Notes: generated by a model from the sequence alone, not told the origin. Positions 44,246-54,461 are shown, counted from the first letter of the stretch. The stretch: 64,000 nucleotides of DNA from Variovorax paradoxus EPS (GCF_000184745.1 NC_014931.1:1426001-1490000), one strand, 5' to 3'. Translations and numbers: made by a program.

Positions 44246-45199
44246 TCAGGCGGCAGGCGGCGCAGCGCTGACCGCACGAGGCTGCACGCGGTCATTCACA
44301 CGTGCATGGGCGATGTGCCCCGCGCCCGCCCGCTGCAGGCCGTTGACGCCCTCCGCGTCGTAGCGGACCACGGTCTGTTCGCCGTCCAGGTCCTCCGTGA
44401 GCACAAGACCGGTCTCCAGCAGCAGCGCAGCGAGCGCCGCTGGATCGAAGCCCGAGAGAAAGGCCTCGCCGACGCCCGACACATCGCTGCGCAGCTTGCG
44501 GAACCCCTCGGTGCCCACATGGCCGGGTTGCAGCGCCGCTTCGTCGATGTAGGTGAAGACCAGCTCGCTCCCCGCGGGTGCGATGGAGGCGATGGCGCGC
44601 AGCGTTGCGAGGTTCGCTTCGCGCGTGAGATACACGGTGACGCCGAGCCACGAGAAGAAGCTCGGTTGCGTCGGATCGAAGGACGAGCGTGCGAGCGCCG
44701 ACTGCAGCGTCTCTTCGGACAGGTCCGCCGCCACGAAATGCACCGCATCCGATTCGGCGATGCCGCAGTGCCGCGGGCGCTCGCGCTTCAGTTGCTGCGT
44801 CGCGGGGTGGTCCACTTCAAAGATCTGCAGGCCTTCGGCCCAGGCCGGGCGGCGGCAGAGAAAACTGTCGAAGCCCGCGCCGATGAGCACGTACTGCGTG
44901 ATGCCGCGCGCGACCGCGGCTTCCAGCATGTCTTCGGTGTAGCGGCTGCGCAGGATGACGCCGGGATAGGCCGCGTTTGCGCGCATCGCGGCATCCAGCA
45001 CCCTGGCGGGCGCGGCTTCGGCGCGCAGTGCGGGGTCCAGCCGTGCCATCGCCCGCTCGCGCAGGCCTGCCTGCACCGACTCGGGCACGAGGCGGTCGCC
45101 CCACGGGTCGTCCAGTAGCGGTGCGGGATCGCTGCGCGTGTGAACCGCGCGCATCAGCGAGGTGACGAGGGCGGTGTAGCTGGCTTTCGAGGGTTCCAT
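44246..45199 (-). CDS. SAM-dependent methyltransferase (leucine carboxyl methyltransferase fold)
   Basis: A 317-residue class I methyltransferase of the group related to leucine carboxyl methyltransferase. Motifs are LDDPWGDRLVP, QYVLIGAGFDSFLCR (SAM-binding), FEVDHPATQQLKRERP (acidic ribose contact) and WLGVTVYLTREANLAT. The ATG at 45199 has GGAG nine bases upstream. A longer in-frame start at 45298 would run into the start of the divergent flavin reductase and is less likely. The substrate is unknown. Confidence 0.82.
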   Translation of the reverse strand: MEPSKASYTALVTSLMRAVHTRSDPAPLLDDPWGDRLVPESVQAGLRERAMARLDPALRAEAAPARVLDAAMRANAAYPGVILRSRYTEDMLEAAVARGITQYVLIGAGFDSFLCRRPAWAEGLQIFEVDHPATQQLKRERPRHCGIAESDAVHFVAADLSEETLQSALARSSFDPTQPSFFSWLGVTVYLTREANLATLRAIASIAPAGSELVFTYIDEAALQPGHVGTEGFRKLRSDVSGVGEAFLSGFDPAALAALLLETGLVLTEDLDGEQTVVRYDAEGVNGLQRAGAGHIAHARVNDRVQPRAVSAAPPAA

Positions 45200-45296
45200 G
45201 AAGGGGCGCTCCGGGCAGAAGATGACGAAGGGCGGGCTTTGTGCGACGCTTGCCGCCGCTTCGGCCTCAGTTCCTGCTTCATTTTCCGACGACTTC

Positions 45297-45932
45297 ATGA
45301 ACGCCTCCTCGTCTTCGCATCGCCGCCCCGTCCCGCTCGCCAAGGCCTATCGCCTGCTCAACCACGGCCCCACGGTCCTCGTGAGTGCCGCGCACGGCGG
45401 CCAGCGCAACATCATGGCGGCCGCGTGGGCGATGCCGCTGGATTTCGATCCGCCCAAGGTGGCGGTGGTGCTCGACAAGAGCACCTGGACGCGCGTACTG
45501 CTGGAAGGCGCGGGCACCTTTGCGCTGCAGGTGCCGGTGCGCGCGCAACTCGACCTGACCGAAGCGCTGGGCAACAGCTCGGGCCGCAAGATCGTCGAGA
45601 CCTCGGGGCATGACAAGTTCGCGGCCTATGGCCTTCAGACCTTCGCAGGCACCGCGACCGATGCGCCATTGCTCGAAGGCTGCGCCGCATGGCTCGAATG
45701 CCGCCTCTTGCCCGAGCCGCCGATCCAGGAGCGCTACGACCTCTTTCTCGGCGAGGTGATCGCCGCACAGGCCGATGCGCGCGTGTTCTCCGACGGGCGC
45801 TGGAACTTCACCGGCCACGACGAGCTGCGCACGCTGCATCACGTGGCGGGCGGGCACTTCATCGTCGATGGCGAGGCGGTGGATGCGCGGCCATTGGGAC
45901 CGCTGGCCTCGGCTACACCAAGAACGGAATGA
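45297..45932 (+). CDS. Flavin reductase family protein
   Basis: A 211-residue FMN-binding split-barrel protein of the flavin-reductase-like family (LLNHGPTVLVSAAHGGQRNI; AWAMPLDFDPPKVAVVLDKS; FALQVPVRAQLDLTEALG). Such proteins supply reduced flavin to monooxygenases or act directly on small substrates. It is divergent from the methyltransferase gene and its end overlaps the convergent ICMT-like gene by 20 bases. Confidence 0.85.
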   Translation: MNASSSSHRRPVPLAKAYRLLNHGPTVLVSAAHGGQRNIMAAAWAMPLDFDPPKVAVVLDKSTWTRVLLEGAGTFALQVPVRAQLDLTEALGNSSGRKIVETSGHDKFAAYGLQTFAGTATDAPLLEGCAAWLECRLLPEPPIQERYDLFLGEVIAAQADARVFSDGRWNFTGHDELRTLHHVAGGHFIVDGEAVDARPLGPLASATPRTE

Positions 45933-46473
45933 AGCGCCGCGTGCCGCGCATGTAGTCGCGGTAGGTATCGCCGAAATGCGCGATGCATTCCTTCTCGTCG
46001 CGCAGCGCCGTCAGCACCAGCAGCAGCGTGGCCGCCAGCACCAGCGCCAGCGTGAGCCAGGTGAACTGCTTGAGGAAGGCGCCCCAGGCCAGCAGCATGA
46101 GCGCGGTGTACATCGGGTGGCGGATGTAGCGGAAGGCGCCCGAGGTCACGAGCGAGGAGGTCTTCTCGAAACCGTAGAGGGCCGGATCGTCGTTGCGCGC
46201 ATCGCTGGGCTTGCCCTGTGCCTTGAGCAGCCGCACCGCGTGGATCGGCAGCCAGATCGAGAGCGCGAGAAATACGCACGAGACGATCTGCGTTGCCGAG
46301 AACGGATCGACGTGCCACACCGGCAGGTTCAGCACGATCAGCACCAGCATGCATTCCCACGCGAAGAAGCGATAGAAGCCATGCGAGCCGGGCTGCTGCA
46401 GCGGCCCGCGCGAGACATAGAGCAGCGCGGCAGTGCCGGCGACGAAAAGAAAGATCTGGAACCAGAAGAGCAT
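45913..46473 (-). CDS. Isoprenylcysteine-carboxyl-methyltransferase-like membrane protein
   Basis: A 186-residue membrane protein with about five helices, ending in the ICMT/PEMT-family SAM-binding segment: TSGAFRYIRHPMYTALMLL and LRDEKECIAHFGDTYRDYM. Family members methylate lipid or small hydrophobic acceptors. The substrate in bacteria is generally unknown. No operon partner is evident on this strand. Confidence 0.8.
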   Translation of the reverse strand: MLFWFQIFLFVAGTAALLYVSRGPLQQPGSHGFYRFFAWECMLVLIVLNLPVWHVDPFSATQIVSCVFLALSIWLPIHAVRLLKAQGKPSDARNDDPALYGFEKTSSLVTSGAFRYIRHPMYTALMLLAWGAFLKQFTWLTLALVLAATLLLVLTALRDEKECIAHFGDTYRDYMRGTRRFIPFLV

Positions 46474-46503
46474 GGCGGCCGAATCTACACGGGCCGCCCG
46501 TCT

Positions 46504-47262
46504 TCAGCCAGAGATAGAAAACCCGCCGTCGACCGGAATGGCCGTGCCCGTCACGTAGTCCGAAGCGGGGCTCGCGAGGAACACCGCGGTGCCGGCGATA
46601 TCGGCCGGCTGGCCCCATCGGCCGGCGGCGGCGCGGGCCACCACGCGGTCGTACAGGCCCGGAATCTGGCTGCGCGCGCCGTCCGTGAGTTCGGTCTCGA
46701 ACCAGCCGGGCAGGATTGCGTTGACCTGGATGTTGTCGGCCGCCCACGAGAGCGCGGTCGACTTGGTGAGCTGCACGATGCCCGCCTTGCTCGCGGCGTA
46801 GGCCGGCGCATAGGGCGCGCCGAAGATGGACATCATCGAGCCGATGTTGATGATCTTGCCGCCGCCCGCGCGCTGAAGATGCGGATGCGCGGCGCGGCTG
46901 CAGAGGAAGGCGCTCGTGAGGTTGGTGTCCATCACCTGGTGCCATTCGGCGAGCGCGAGCTGGTCGACCGGCTTGCGCACCGTGGTGCCGGCGTTGTTGA
47001 CGAGGATGTCGAGCCGGCCGCAGCGCGCGACGGCTTCGTCGAACGCCTTCTGCACCGACGCTTCGCTGGTCACGTCGAGTTCGAGCGCGAAGCTGTCGCT
47101 GCCCAGCGCCTTGAGCGCCTCGACCGCGGCAGAGGACTTCTGTGCATTGCGCGCCGCGACGATGACACGCGCGCCTGCCTTCGCGAGGCCTTGTGCCATG
47201 CCGAGGCCGATGCCGCCGTTGCCGCCGGTGACGAGCGCGACTTTTCCTGTGAGATCGAACAT
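46504..47262 (-). CDS. SDR-family oxidoreductase at the end of the paa/liv run
   Basis: A 252-residue short-chain dehydrogenase. The cofactor motif is TGGNGGIGLGMA, followed by the structural motif VNNAGTTVR, catalytic Ser in GSMMSIF and the YAASKAG Tyr-Lys, with a C-terminal PVDGGFSISG typical of FabG/gluconate-dehydrogenase-like members. Its start overlaps the last base of paaZ, so it is part of the phenylacetate transcript. It may act on a hydroxyacyl intermediate, but it is not PaaH, which belongs to another family. Confidence 0.85.
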   Translation of the reverse strand: MFDLTGKVALVTGGNGGIGLGMAQGLAKAGARVIVAARNAQKSSAAVEALKALGSDSFALELDVTSEASVQKAFDEAVARCGRLDILVNNAGTTVRKPVDQLALAEWHQVMDTNLTSAFLCSRAAHPHLQRAGGGKIINIGSMMSIFGAPYAPAYAASKAGIVQLTKSTALSWAADNIQVNAILPGWFETELTDGARSQIPGLYDRVVARAAAGRWGQPADIAGTAVFLASPASDYVTGTAIPVDGGFSISG

Positions 47263-49313
47263 CAGGTTCCTTCCGGTTTCTTGGAGACGAGAGTCAGGAT
47301 GTCGTAGCTTGCCACCACATCGCCGTCCTGGTTCGTCACCTCGACATCCCATGCCACCACGCCCTGGCCCTGGCCGCTCGCGTCCTTCTTGTTGCGGTCG
47401 ATCTTGCGCTTGCAGGTCAGGCGCGCGCGGATGGTGTCGCCGATGCCCACGGGCTTGACGAAGCGCAGCGTGTCCAGGCCGTAGTTGGCGAGCACCGGGC
47501 CCGGCGCGGGCGAGACGAACAGGCCCGCCGCCGCCGACAGCACGAAGTAGCCGTGCGCGATGCGCTTGCCGAACGGCGATTCCTTCGCCGCGACTTCGTC
47601 GAAGTGCATGTAGAAATAGTCGCCCGAGATGCCGCCGAAGGCCACGATATCGGCCTCGCCGACGGTGCGGCGATGGGTGAGCAGCGAGTCGCCGATGCGC
47701 AGGTCCTCGAAGTAGCTGCGGAACGGATGCACCTCGCTCTCGCGCACGGCCGCGCCGCGCACGTGCTCGCCGGTGATCGCGGCCAGCATGGTGGGCGAGC
47801 CCTGCACCGCGGCGCGCTGCAGGTAGTGCTTGACGGCGCGCAGGCCGCCCAGCTCTTCGCCGCCGCCCGCGCGGCCGGGGCCGCCGTGCTTGAGTTGCGG
47901 CAGCGGCGAGCCGTGGCCGGTCGATTCGGTGGCGGCTTCGCGGTCGAGCACCAGCAGGCGGCCATGCCATGCGGCAGCGACCGGAATGGCCTTGGCCGCG
48001 ATGGCCGGATCGCGCGTGACCAGCGTGCCGACGAGGCTGCCGCGGCCGCGTGCGGCGAGTGCGAGGGCTTCGTCGATGCCGTCATACGGCATCAGCGTGC
48101 TGACGGGGCCGAAGGCCTCGACGTCGTGCGCCGCATCGTGTTCGAGGGGCTTGCGGCTCAGCAGCAGCGTGGGCGCGAAGAAGGCGCCTTCGCTCACGCC
48201 GTCGCCCACGGGCGAGAAGCCGTCGCGCCCGCCGTAGACCAGCTCCGCACCCTGCAACAGCGTGGCCACGCGCTCGGCCACGTCGGCCTGCTGCGCGTGC
48301 GAGGCGAGGGCGCCCATGCGCACTTCTTCGCGCGACGGATCGCCAATGACCGTTTTCGCGAGCCGTGCGCGCAGGCGCTCGGCCACCGCGTCGAGGTGCT
48401 GGCGCGGCACGATCGCGCGGCGGATCGCGGTGCACTTCTGGCCGGCCTTGGTCGTCATCTCGCGCGCCACTTCCTTTACGAAGAGATCGAACTCCTCGTC
48501 GTCGGGCGTCACGTCGGGCGCGAGGATCGCGCAGTTGAGCGAGTCGGCCTCGGCGTTGAACGGGATCGACTGGCGAACGATGTTCGGATGCACACGCAGC
48601 TTGGCAGCGGTGTCGGCCGAGCCGGTGAAGGTGACCACGTCCGGCCCTTCGAGGCGATCGAGCAGGTCGCCCGTGCCGCCGATCACCAGCTGCAGGCTGC
48701 CCTCGGGCAGGATGCCCGACTGCACGATGAGCCGAACCGCGGCCTCGGTGAGATAGCTCGTGGCCGAGGCCGGCTTGCCGATGCACGGCATGCCCGCGAG
48801 GAAGCTGGGCGCGAATTTCTCGAGCAGGCCCCACACCGGAAAGTTGAAGGCGTTGATGTGCACCGCCACGCCGCCGCGCGGCACCAGGATGTGCGTGCCC
48901 GCGAAGCCGCCCTTCTTGCCGAGCGGGAAGGCCGGGCCTTCGTGCACCAGGTTGCCCGAGGGCAGCTCGTTGGAGCCGATGCCGGCGTAGGCGCTCAGCG
49001 TGCCGGCGCCGCCTTCGATGTCGATCCAGCTGTCGGCGCGCGTGGCACCGGTGTGGGCCGAAATTGCATAGAGCGTTTCCTTGTTCGCGGCGAGGTACTT
49101 GGCCAGCGCCTTCAGGCGCTCGGCGCGCTGCTGGAAGTCGAGCTTCATGAGCGCGGGGATGCCGGTGCGGCGTGCGTACTGCAGCGCTTCGGCGAAGTCG
49201 ATGGCCTCGGCATGCGTGCTCGCGACGGGCTTGCCGTTGATGGCGCTGCGCAGTTGCTGCGCGCTTTCCTTGCCGATCCAGCGGCCGGCGATGTAGCTTT
49301 GAAGGGTGGTCAT
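47262..49313 (-). CDS. paaZ: Oxepin-CoA hydrolase / 3-oxo-5,6-dehydrosuberyl-CoA semialdehyde dehydrogenase
   Basis: The bifunctional ring-opening enzyme of aerobic phenylacetate degradation, 683 residues. The N-terminal aldehyde dehydrogenase domain (~1-520) has the catalytic Cys in TKAGQKCTAIRR and Glu in FNAEADSLN. The C-terminal MaoC-type (R)-hydratase domain (~535-683) has the Asp/His motif in GGISGDYFYMHFDEV and FGKRIAHGYFVLS. It hydrolyses oxepin-CoA and oxidises the resulting semialdehyde. A palindromic repeat separates it from livF upstream. Confidence 0.96.
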   Translation of the reverse strand: MTTLQSYIAGRWIGKESAQQLRSAINGKPVASTHAEAIDFAEALQYARRTGIPALMKLDFQQRAERLKALAKYLAANKETLYAISAHTGATRADSWIDIEGGAGTLSAYAGIGSNELPSGNLVHEGPAFPLGKKGGFAGTHILVPRGGVAVHINAFNFPVWGLLEKFAPSFLAGMPCIGKPASATSYLTEAAVRLIVQSGILPEGSLQLVIGGTGDLLDRLEGPDVVTFTGSADTAAKLRVHPNIVRQSIPFNAEADSLNCAILAPDVTPDDEEFDLFVKEVAREMTTKAGQKCTAIRRAIVPRQHLDAVAERLRARLAKTVIGDPSREEVRMGALASHAQQADVAERVATLLQGAELVYGGRDGFSPVGDGVSEGAFFAPTLLLSRKPLEHDAAHDVEAFGPVSTLMPYDGIDEALALAARGRGSLVGTLVTRDPAIAAKAIPVAAAWHGRLLVLDREAATESTGHGSPLPQLKHGGPGRAGGGEELGGLRAVKHYLQRAAVQGSPTMLAAITGEHVRGAAVRESEVHPFRSYFEDLRIGDSLLTHRRTVGEADIVAFGGISGDYFYMHFDEVAAKESPFGKRIAHGYFVLSAAAGLFVSPAPGPVLANYGLDTLRFVKPVGIGDTIRARLTCKRKIDRNKKDASGQGQGVVAWDVEVTNQDGDVVASYDILTLVSKKPEGT

Positions 49314-49338
49314 GAAGGTGTCCTTTGGCTTCGTATTG

Positions 49339-49454
49339 GCTCCTTCCCCTTCCGGGGGAAGGCTGGGATGGGGGCAAGCGGCGTTCGTTCGGCGCAGTGC
49401 TTCATCAAATGCCGTCGTGCCCCCACCCCAGCCCTCCCCCGGAAGGGGAGGGAG
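49339..49454. repeat. Palindromic intergenic repeat, copy 3
   Basis: A 116-base copy between livF and paaZ with the same ends and nearly the same core as the copy at 28521, including GCGTTCGTTCGGCGCAGTGC. It lies within the paa/liv transcript and could form a long hairpin in the mRNA. Confidence 0.92.
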
Positions 49455-49478
49455 AAAGACAGGGAGAGCAAGGCGGGT

Positions 49479-50210
49479 TCAGTGTTTGTTGCCGATGCCC
49501 AGGTAGGTGTCGATGATTCTTTGGTCGTGCAGCAGGTCGCGTGCATTGCCTTCCAGCGCCACGTCGCCCATCTCCAGCACATACGCCCGGTCGGCCACCT
49601 GCAGCGCGGCGCGCGCGTTCTGTTCCACGAGCAGCACCGAGACGCCATGGCTTCGCAGTTGCGAGACCACGCGCAGCACTTCGCGCACCACCAGCGGCGC
49701 GAGGCCGAGCGAGGGTTCGTCGAGCATCAGGAGGCGCGGCCGCGCCATCAGCGCACGGCCGATGGCCAGCATCTGGCGTTCGCCGCCCGAGAGCGTGGAG
49801 GCCATCTGCGGCTTGCGCTCGCGCAGGCGCGGGAAGATCTCGAACACTTCTTCCATGCGCGCGCGCTGGTCGCGCTTGCCCTTGCGCCACTGGTAGAAGC
49901 CGCCGAGCAGCAGGTTGTCTTCGACCGACATCTCGCCGAACAGCTCGCGCCGCTCGGGCACCAGCGCCACGCCGCGCGCGACCATGGTCTCGACGCCGGG
50001 GCGTGCGATGCGCTCGCCCGAAAGCGTGAGCGCGCCGGTGGAAGGCAGGAGGCCCATCGTCGCGCACAAGAGCGTGGTCTTGCCCGCGCCGTTGGGGCCG
50101 ATGACGGTGACGATCTCGCCTTCGTTCACATGCAGGCGCACGCTGTGCACCGCCTCGACGGTGCGGTAGGCGACGCAGAAGTCGTCCAGTTGAAGCAGGG
50201 GATGGCTCAT
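49479..50210 (-). CDS. livF: Branched-chain-type ABC transporter ATPase LivF
   Basis: ATPase of 243 residues in the LivF class. Walker A is GPNGAGKTTLL, the LivF-type loop is VALVPERRELFGEMSVEDNL, the signature LSGGERQMLAIGRAL and Walker B LLMLDEPSLGLAP. The C-terminus (DLLHDQRIIDTYLGIG) is standard. The ATG overlaps the stop of the fused permease/ATPase gene. Because it is embedded in the phenylacetate cluster, the system probably imports phenylacetate or a related aromatic acid. Confidence 0.93.
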   Translation of the reverse strand: MSHPLLQLDDFCVAYRTVEAVHSVRLHVNEGEIVTVIGPNGAGKTTLLCATMGLLPSTGALTLSGERIARPGVETMVARGVALVPERRELFGEMSVEDNLLLGGFYQWRKGKRDQRARMEEVFEIFPRLRERKPQMASTLSGGERQMLAIGRALMARPRLLMLDEPSLGLAPLVVREVLRVVSQLRSHGVSVLLVEQNARAALQVADRAYVLEMGDVALEGNARDLLHDQRIIDTYLGIGNKH

Positions 50211-52108
50211 CGTGCGTCTTCCAGCAGTTCGTCGTCGGCGCCGCCGAGGTAGGCCTCGAGCACGCGCGGATTGGCCTGCACTTCGGCCGGCGTTCCCGTG
50301 GCGATGACGGTGCCGAACTCCAGCACCGTGATGCGGTCGGCCAGGTTCATCACGAACTCCATGTCGTGCTCCACCACGAGGATGCCCAGGCCCTCGGCGC
50401 GCAGCTGGCTCAGCAGCACGGAGAGCGCGCGCTTTTCCAGGTGGCGCAGGCCCGCGGCGGGCTCGTCGAGCAGCAGCACCGAAGGCTGACCGGCGAGGGC
50501 GCGCGCGATTTCGACCACGCGCTGCTGGCCGAGCGAGAGCGATGCGGCCGGCGTGTCGGCATGCGCGCCGAGGCCGCAGCGTTCGATCTGGCGGCGGGCT
50601 TCGGCCATCAGCGCCGCTTCTTCGGCACGGTCCAGCCGCAGCATCGCGGCGAGCCAGCCGCGCTTGGCGCGCAGGTGGGCGCCGAGCGCGACGTTCTCGA
50701 CCACGCTGCGCTGGCCGAGCAGGCGCACATGCTGGAAGGTGCGGCCGAGGCCGAGTGCGGCGAAGGCGCGCGAGGGCTTCGTCGCCATCGACTGGCCGGA
50801 GAGCCGCACCACGCCCGAGGTCGGATCGTCCACGCCCGAGATCATGTTGAAGAAGGTGCTCTTGCCCGCGCCGTTCGGGCCGATCAGCGCATGGATCTCG
50901 CCGGCCTTCAGGGTCATCGAGATCGCGTTGTTGGCGACGAGGCCGCCGAAACGCTTGCTCACGTCGCTGGCTTCGAGCAGCAGCTCGCCCGATGCGGGCA
51001 GGGTGCGCTGCGCCAGTTGAGCGGGCGCGGCCTTCGATGCCGCGGGCGCTGCCTTCGGCGCCTCGTTGCGCACCCAGCGGCTCGCGAGCCGCGAGAGCGT
51101 GGGCCAGAGCCCGTCCGCAAAGCGCTGCAGCACGAAGAGCATCAGGAGGCCGAACACGATCACCTCGAAGTTGCCGCTCGTGCCCAGCAGCGCGGGCAGC
51201 ACGTCCTGCAGCTTTTCCTTCAGCAGCGTGATGAGCGCCGCGCCGAGCACCGCGCCCCACAGGTGTCCCGCGCCGCCGACCACCGCCATGAACAGCAACT
51301 CGATGCCGATGTTCAGGTTGAAGGGCGTGGGGTTCACGAAGCGTTGCAGGTGCGCATAGAGCCAGCCCGACAGCGCCGCGAGCAGCGCGGCCAAGACGAA
51401 GAGCTTGATGCGGTGTCGCGCGGTATCGACGCCCATCGACTCGGCCATCAGCCGCCCGCCCTTGAGCGCGCGGATGGCGCGGCCTTCGCGCGAATCGAGC
51501 AGGTTGTGCATCGCCCACAGCGCGAGCAGCAGCACGCCCCAGATCACCACGCCGAGCGCACGCGGCGTGGCGAGCGACACGCCGGCAACCACCAGCGGCG
51601 GCACGCCGGTGATGCCGGTCTGCCCGCCCAGGAACTCCATGTTGCCGAACAGGTAGTAAAGGCTCAGGCCCCAGGCGATGGTGCACAGCGGCAGGTAGTG
51701 GCCCTGCAGCTTGAGCGTGACCGCGCCCAGCGCCCAGGCGAGCGCGAAGGTGAAGACCAGGCCCAATGCGAGGCCGGCCCACGGCAGCAGCGCGGGGCTC
51801 ACCGCGCCGCCCAGCCATGCGGCGGCGGTGGGCGAGGTGCAGATCCACGCGGTGGCATACGCACCCATGCCGACGAACGCGGCCTGGCCGAACGAGGTCA
51901 TGCCGCCCACGCCGGTGAGCATCACCAGCCCCGCGGCGACCAGCGCATAGAGCCCGATGTTGCTCAGCACGGACACGGTGAACTCGGGCAGGAAGCCCCA
52001 GGCCAGCGCGAGCGCAACGACGAAGACCAGCGTGAGCTGGCGCGGCGTGACCAGCGGCTTGCCGGCGGGCGGCGCGTTCACGGCGATATTGTTGGATGGC
52101 GAGCTCAT
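50207..52108 (-). CDS. Fused LivM permease - LivG ATPase
   Basis: A 633-residue fusion. Residues ~20-345 are a LivM permease with about eight to ten helices and the motif [20 protein letters not shown]. After an Ala/Pro-rich linker (~350-385), residues ~390-633 are a LivG ATPase: [64 protein letters not shown]. Such fusions are known in aromatic-acid and branched-chain importers of proteobacteria. It is coupled by four-base overlaps to livH upstream and livF downstream. Confidence 0.93.
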   Translation of the reverse strand: MSSPSNNIAVNAPPAGKPLVTPRQLTLVFVVALALAWGFLPEFTVSVLSNIGLYALVAAGLVMLTGVGGMTSFGQAAFVGMGAYATAWICTSPTAAAWLGGAVSPALLPWAGLALGLVFTFALAWALGAVTLKLQGHYLPLCTIAWGLSLYYLFGNMEFLGGQTGITGVPPLVVAGVSLATPRALGVVIWGVLLLALWAMHNLLDSREGRAIRALKGGRLMAESMGVDTARHRIKLFVLAALLAALSGWLYAHLQRFVNPTPFNLNIGIELLFMAVVGGAGHLWGAVLGAALITLLKEKLQDVLPALLGTSGNFEVIVFGLLMLFVLQRFADGLWPTLSRLASRWVRNEAPKAAPAASKAAPAQLAQRTLPASGELLLEASDVSKRFGGLVANNAISMTLKAGEIHALIGPNGAGKSTFFNMISGVDDPTSGVVRLSGQSMATKPSRAFAALGLGRTFQHVRLLGQRSVVENVALGAHLRAKRGWLAAMLRLDRAEEAALMAEARRQIERCGLGAHADTPAASLSLGQQRVVEIARALAGQPSVLLLDEPAAGLRHLEKRALSVLLSQLRAEGLGILVVEHDMEFVMNLADRITVLEFGTVIATGTPAEVQANPRVLEAYLGGADDELLEDAR

Positions 52109-53133
52109 TCCTCGTCCTCCACATGATGGCTGCGCAGCGAACGCCACCACAGCACGGGAATGATCAAAGTGAAGACCAGCACTTCCTTGAACGGGCTGGC
52201 CCAGAAAGAGGCGAAGGCTTCGAGCTGCCCGACCAGCAGCGCGCCGACCAGCGCCAGCGGATAGCTCGCGAGCCCGCCGACGATGGCCGCGACGAAGCCC
52301 TTGAGGCCGATCAGGAAGCCGGTGTCGTAGTACACGGTGGTGAGCGGTGCGATGAGCAGGCCCGACACCGCGCCGATGAGCGCCGCGAGCGCGAAGCTCA
52401 GGTCGCCCGAGAGTTCGGTCGGAATGCCCGAGAGCCGTGCGCCGACGCGGTTGATGGCGGTCGCGCGCAATGCCTTGCCGACCATCGAGCGCCCGAAGAA
52501 CAGGAACATCGCGATCACCAGCAGCAGCGTGACCCCGACCACCACCAGCGATTGCCCGCTGACCGGGATGCCGCCGATGTCGAAGCGTGCGTCCGAGAAG
52601 GCCGTGGTGCGCGAGCCTTCGGCGCCGAAGAAGAGCAGGCCCAGGCCCACGAGCACGCCGTGCAGCGCGACCGAGACGATCAGCAGCATCAGCACGTTGG
52701 CATCCGCCAGCGGCCGATAGGCCAGGCGGTAGAGCAGCGGGCCGAGCGGCGTGATGAGGACGAGCGTGGTGAGCGTCTGTCCCGCCATCGACGTGGGCTT
52801 GAGCAGCAGCACCAGCGCGGCGGCGGCCAGCGGAAGCACCACGCACCAGGCGATCGCCGAGGCCCAGTCGACCACCGCCCCGCGCTTCCAGCGCCAGAAC
52901 TCGACGATCAGCACCGTCACCGCGAGCGCAAGCAAGAGCCACAGCGTGGCCGGCACGCGGCCGGCCTGCAGCATCGCCATCGAGAGCGCCCCGAAGGCGA
53001 CGAACTCGCCCTGGGGGATGAAGATGACGCGCGTGACCGAGAACACCAGCACGAGGGCGAGCGCCATCAATCCGTAGACGGCACCGTTGACGATGCCGTC
53101 CTGCCCCAACAACAGGGCGATCTGCAAATCCAT
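52105..53133 (-). CDS. livH: Branched-chain-type ABC transporter permease LivH
   Basis: A 342-residue permease with about eight helices. It starts MDLQIALLLGQDGIVNGAVY and has GLMALALVLVFSVTRVIFIP, the LivH motif FFGRSMVGKALRATAINRVG, and the conserved GGLASYPLALVGALLVGQLE. It overlaps the livMG start by four bases. It forms the channel with the LivM half of the fusion. Confidence 0.93.
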   Translation of the reverse strand: MDLQIALLLGQDGIVNGAVYGLMALALVLVFSVTRVIFIPQGEFVAFGALSMAMLQAGRVPATLWLLLALAVTVLIVEFWRWKRGAVVDWASAIAWCVVLPLAAAALVLLLKPTSMAGQTLTTLVLITPLGPLLYRLAYRPLADANVLMLLIVSVALHGVLVGLGLLFFGAEGSRTTAFSDARFDIGGIPVSGQSLVVVGVTLLLVIAMFLFFGRSMVGKALRATAINRVGARLSGIPTELSGDLSFALAALIGAVSGLLIAPLTTVYYDTGFLIGLKGFVAAIVGGLASYPLALVGALLVGQLEAFASFWASPFKEVLVFTLIIPVLWWRSLRSHHVEDEE

Positions 53134-53185
53134 AAGAGAACCTTCGGGCTTGGCCCGTTTATCGAATCAGTCGCTGCACCGTATG

Positions 53186-53299
53186 GCTCCTTCCCCCTCT
53201 GGGGGAAGGTTGGGATGGGGGCCGCCCCCGCAGTCACGGCTACGCGTACGTCAATGCCGTCGTGCCCCCACCCCCGCCCTCCCCCAGAGGGGGAGGGAG
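53186..53299. repeat. Palindromic intergenic repeat, copy 4
   Basis: A 114-base copy between livK and livH. The left end is GCTCCTTCCCCCTCTGGGGG and the right end CCTCCCCCAGAGGGGGAGGG. The core differs from copies 2 and 3, sharing only the last ~15 bases before the right arm (CAATGCCGTCGTGCCCC). Confidence 0.88.
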
Positions 53300-53312
53300 A
53301 AAGGCAAAGACA

Positions 53313-54461
53313 TCAGGGCTGGTATTTCCAGGCGCCGTTCTCGATCTTCACCATCACGCGCGCGCGTTGGTCCAGACCCAGGTGGTCCTTCTCGGTCATA
53401 TTGAACACGCCATGCGCGCCCGACACATCCTTGGTCTGCTCCAGCGCATCGCGAAGCGCCGCGCGGAACTCCGGCGTGCCCGGCTGCGCCTTCTTCAGCG
53501 CGACCGGCACGGCCGAGGTCATCAAGAGGCCCGCGTCCCATGCATGCGCGCCGAAGGTCGACACGGTGCCCTTGCCGTTGGCCGCTTCATAGGCCGTCAC
53601 GTAGGCCAGTGCGGACTTCTTCACCGGGTTGTCGGCAGGCAACTGGGCCGCCACGAGCACGGGGCCTGCGGGCAGGAAGGTGCCTTCCACATCCTTGCCG
53701 CCCACGCGCAGGAAGTCGGAATTCGCCACGCCGTGCGTCTGGTACATCTTGCCGGTGTAGCCGCGCTCCTTGAGCGTCTTCTGCGGCAGTGCGGCCGGCG
53801 TGCCCGAGCCCCCGACCAGCACGGCGTCGGGCTTGGCGGCCATGATCTTCAGCGCCTGGCCGGTCACCGAGGTGTCGCTGCGCGAGAAGCGCTCGTTGGC
53901 GACCACGGTGATCTTCTTGAGCGCCGCGGCCTTGGCGAATTCTTCCGACCAGCCTTCGCCGTACGCATCGGAAAAGCCGATGTAGGCGACGGTCTTTACG
54001 CCGTTGGCAGCCATGTGCTCGGCGATGGCGAGGGACATCATGATGTCGTTCTGCGGCGTCTTGAAGACCCACTTCTTCTTCGCGTCCATCGGCTCGATGA
54101 TGCGGGCCGAGGCGGCGATGGAGATCATGGGCACCTTGGCTTCGCTCACCACGTCGATCATCGCGAGCGAGTTGGGCGTGGTGGTGGAGCCCAGCACGAT
54201 GTCGACCTTGTTCTCGGCGATCAGCTTGCGGGTGTTGGCCACGGCCGCGGTGGTGTCGGAGGCATCGTCCAGCACGATGTAGTTGATCTTCTGGCCACCG
54301 ATGGTCTTGGGCATCAGCGCGATGGTGTTCTTCTCGGGAATGCCGAGCGAGGCGGCCGGGCCGGTGGCCGACACCGTCACGCCGACATTGACGTCGGCCC
54401 ACGCCGCGGCGGCGGTGGCGCACAGCGCGGCGATCAGAAGGGGCTGGAAGAAGAATTTCAT
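53313..54461 (-). CDS. ABC transporter substrate-binding protein (LivK type)
   Basis: A periplasmic receptor of 382 residues in the Leu/Ile/Val-binding-protein family. The signal peptide (FFFQPLLIAALCATAAAAW) ends near AWA-D. The mature part begins VNVGVTVSATGPAASLGIPE, and IVLDDASDTTAAVANTRKLI with GSTTTPNSLAMIDVV matches the ligand-binding hinge. Its place directly after paaE suggests phenylacetate or another aromatic acid as ligand. ATG at 54461 gives a normal signal peptide. Confidence 0.9.
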   Translation of the reverse strand: MKFFFQPLLIAALCATAAAAWADVNVGVTVSATGPAASLGIPEKNTIALMPKTIGGQKINYIVLDDASDTTAAVANTRKLIAENKVDIVLGSTTTPNSLAMIDVVSEAKVPMISIAASARIIEPMDAKKKWVFKTPQNDIMMSLAIAEHMAANGVKTVAYIGFSDAYGEGWSEEFAKAAALKKITVVANERFSRSDTSVTGQALKIMAAKPDAVLVGGSGTPAALPQKTLKERGYTGKMYQTHGVANSDFLRVGGKDVEGTFLPAGPVLVAAQLPADNPVKKSALAYVTAYEAANGKGTVSTFGAHAWDAGLLMTSAVPVALKKAQPGTPEFRAALRDALEQTKDVSGAHGVFNMTEKDHLGLDQRARVMVKIENGAWKYQP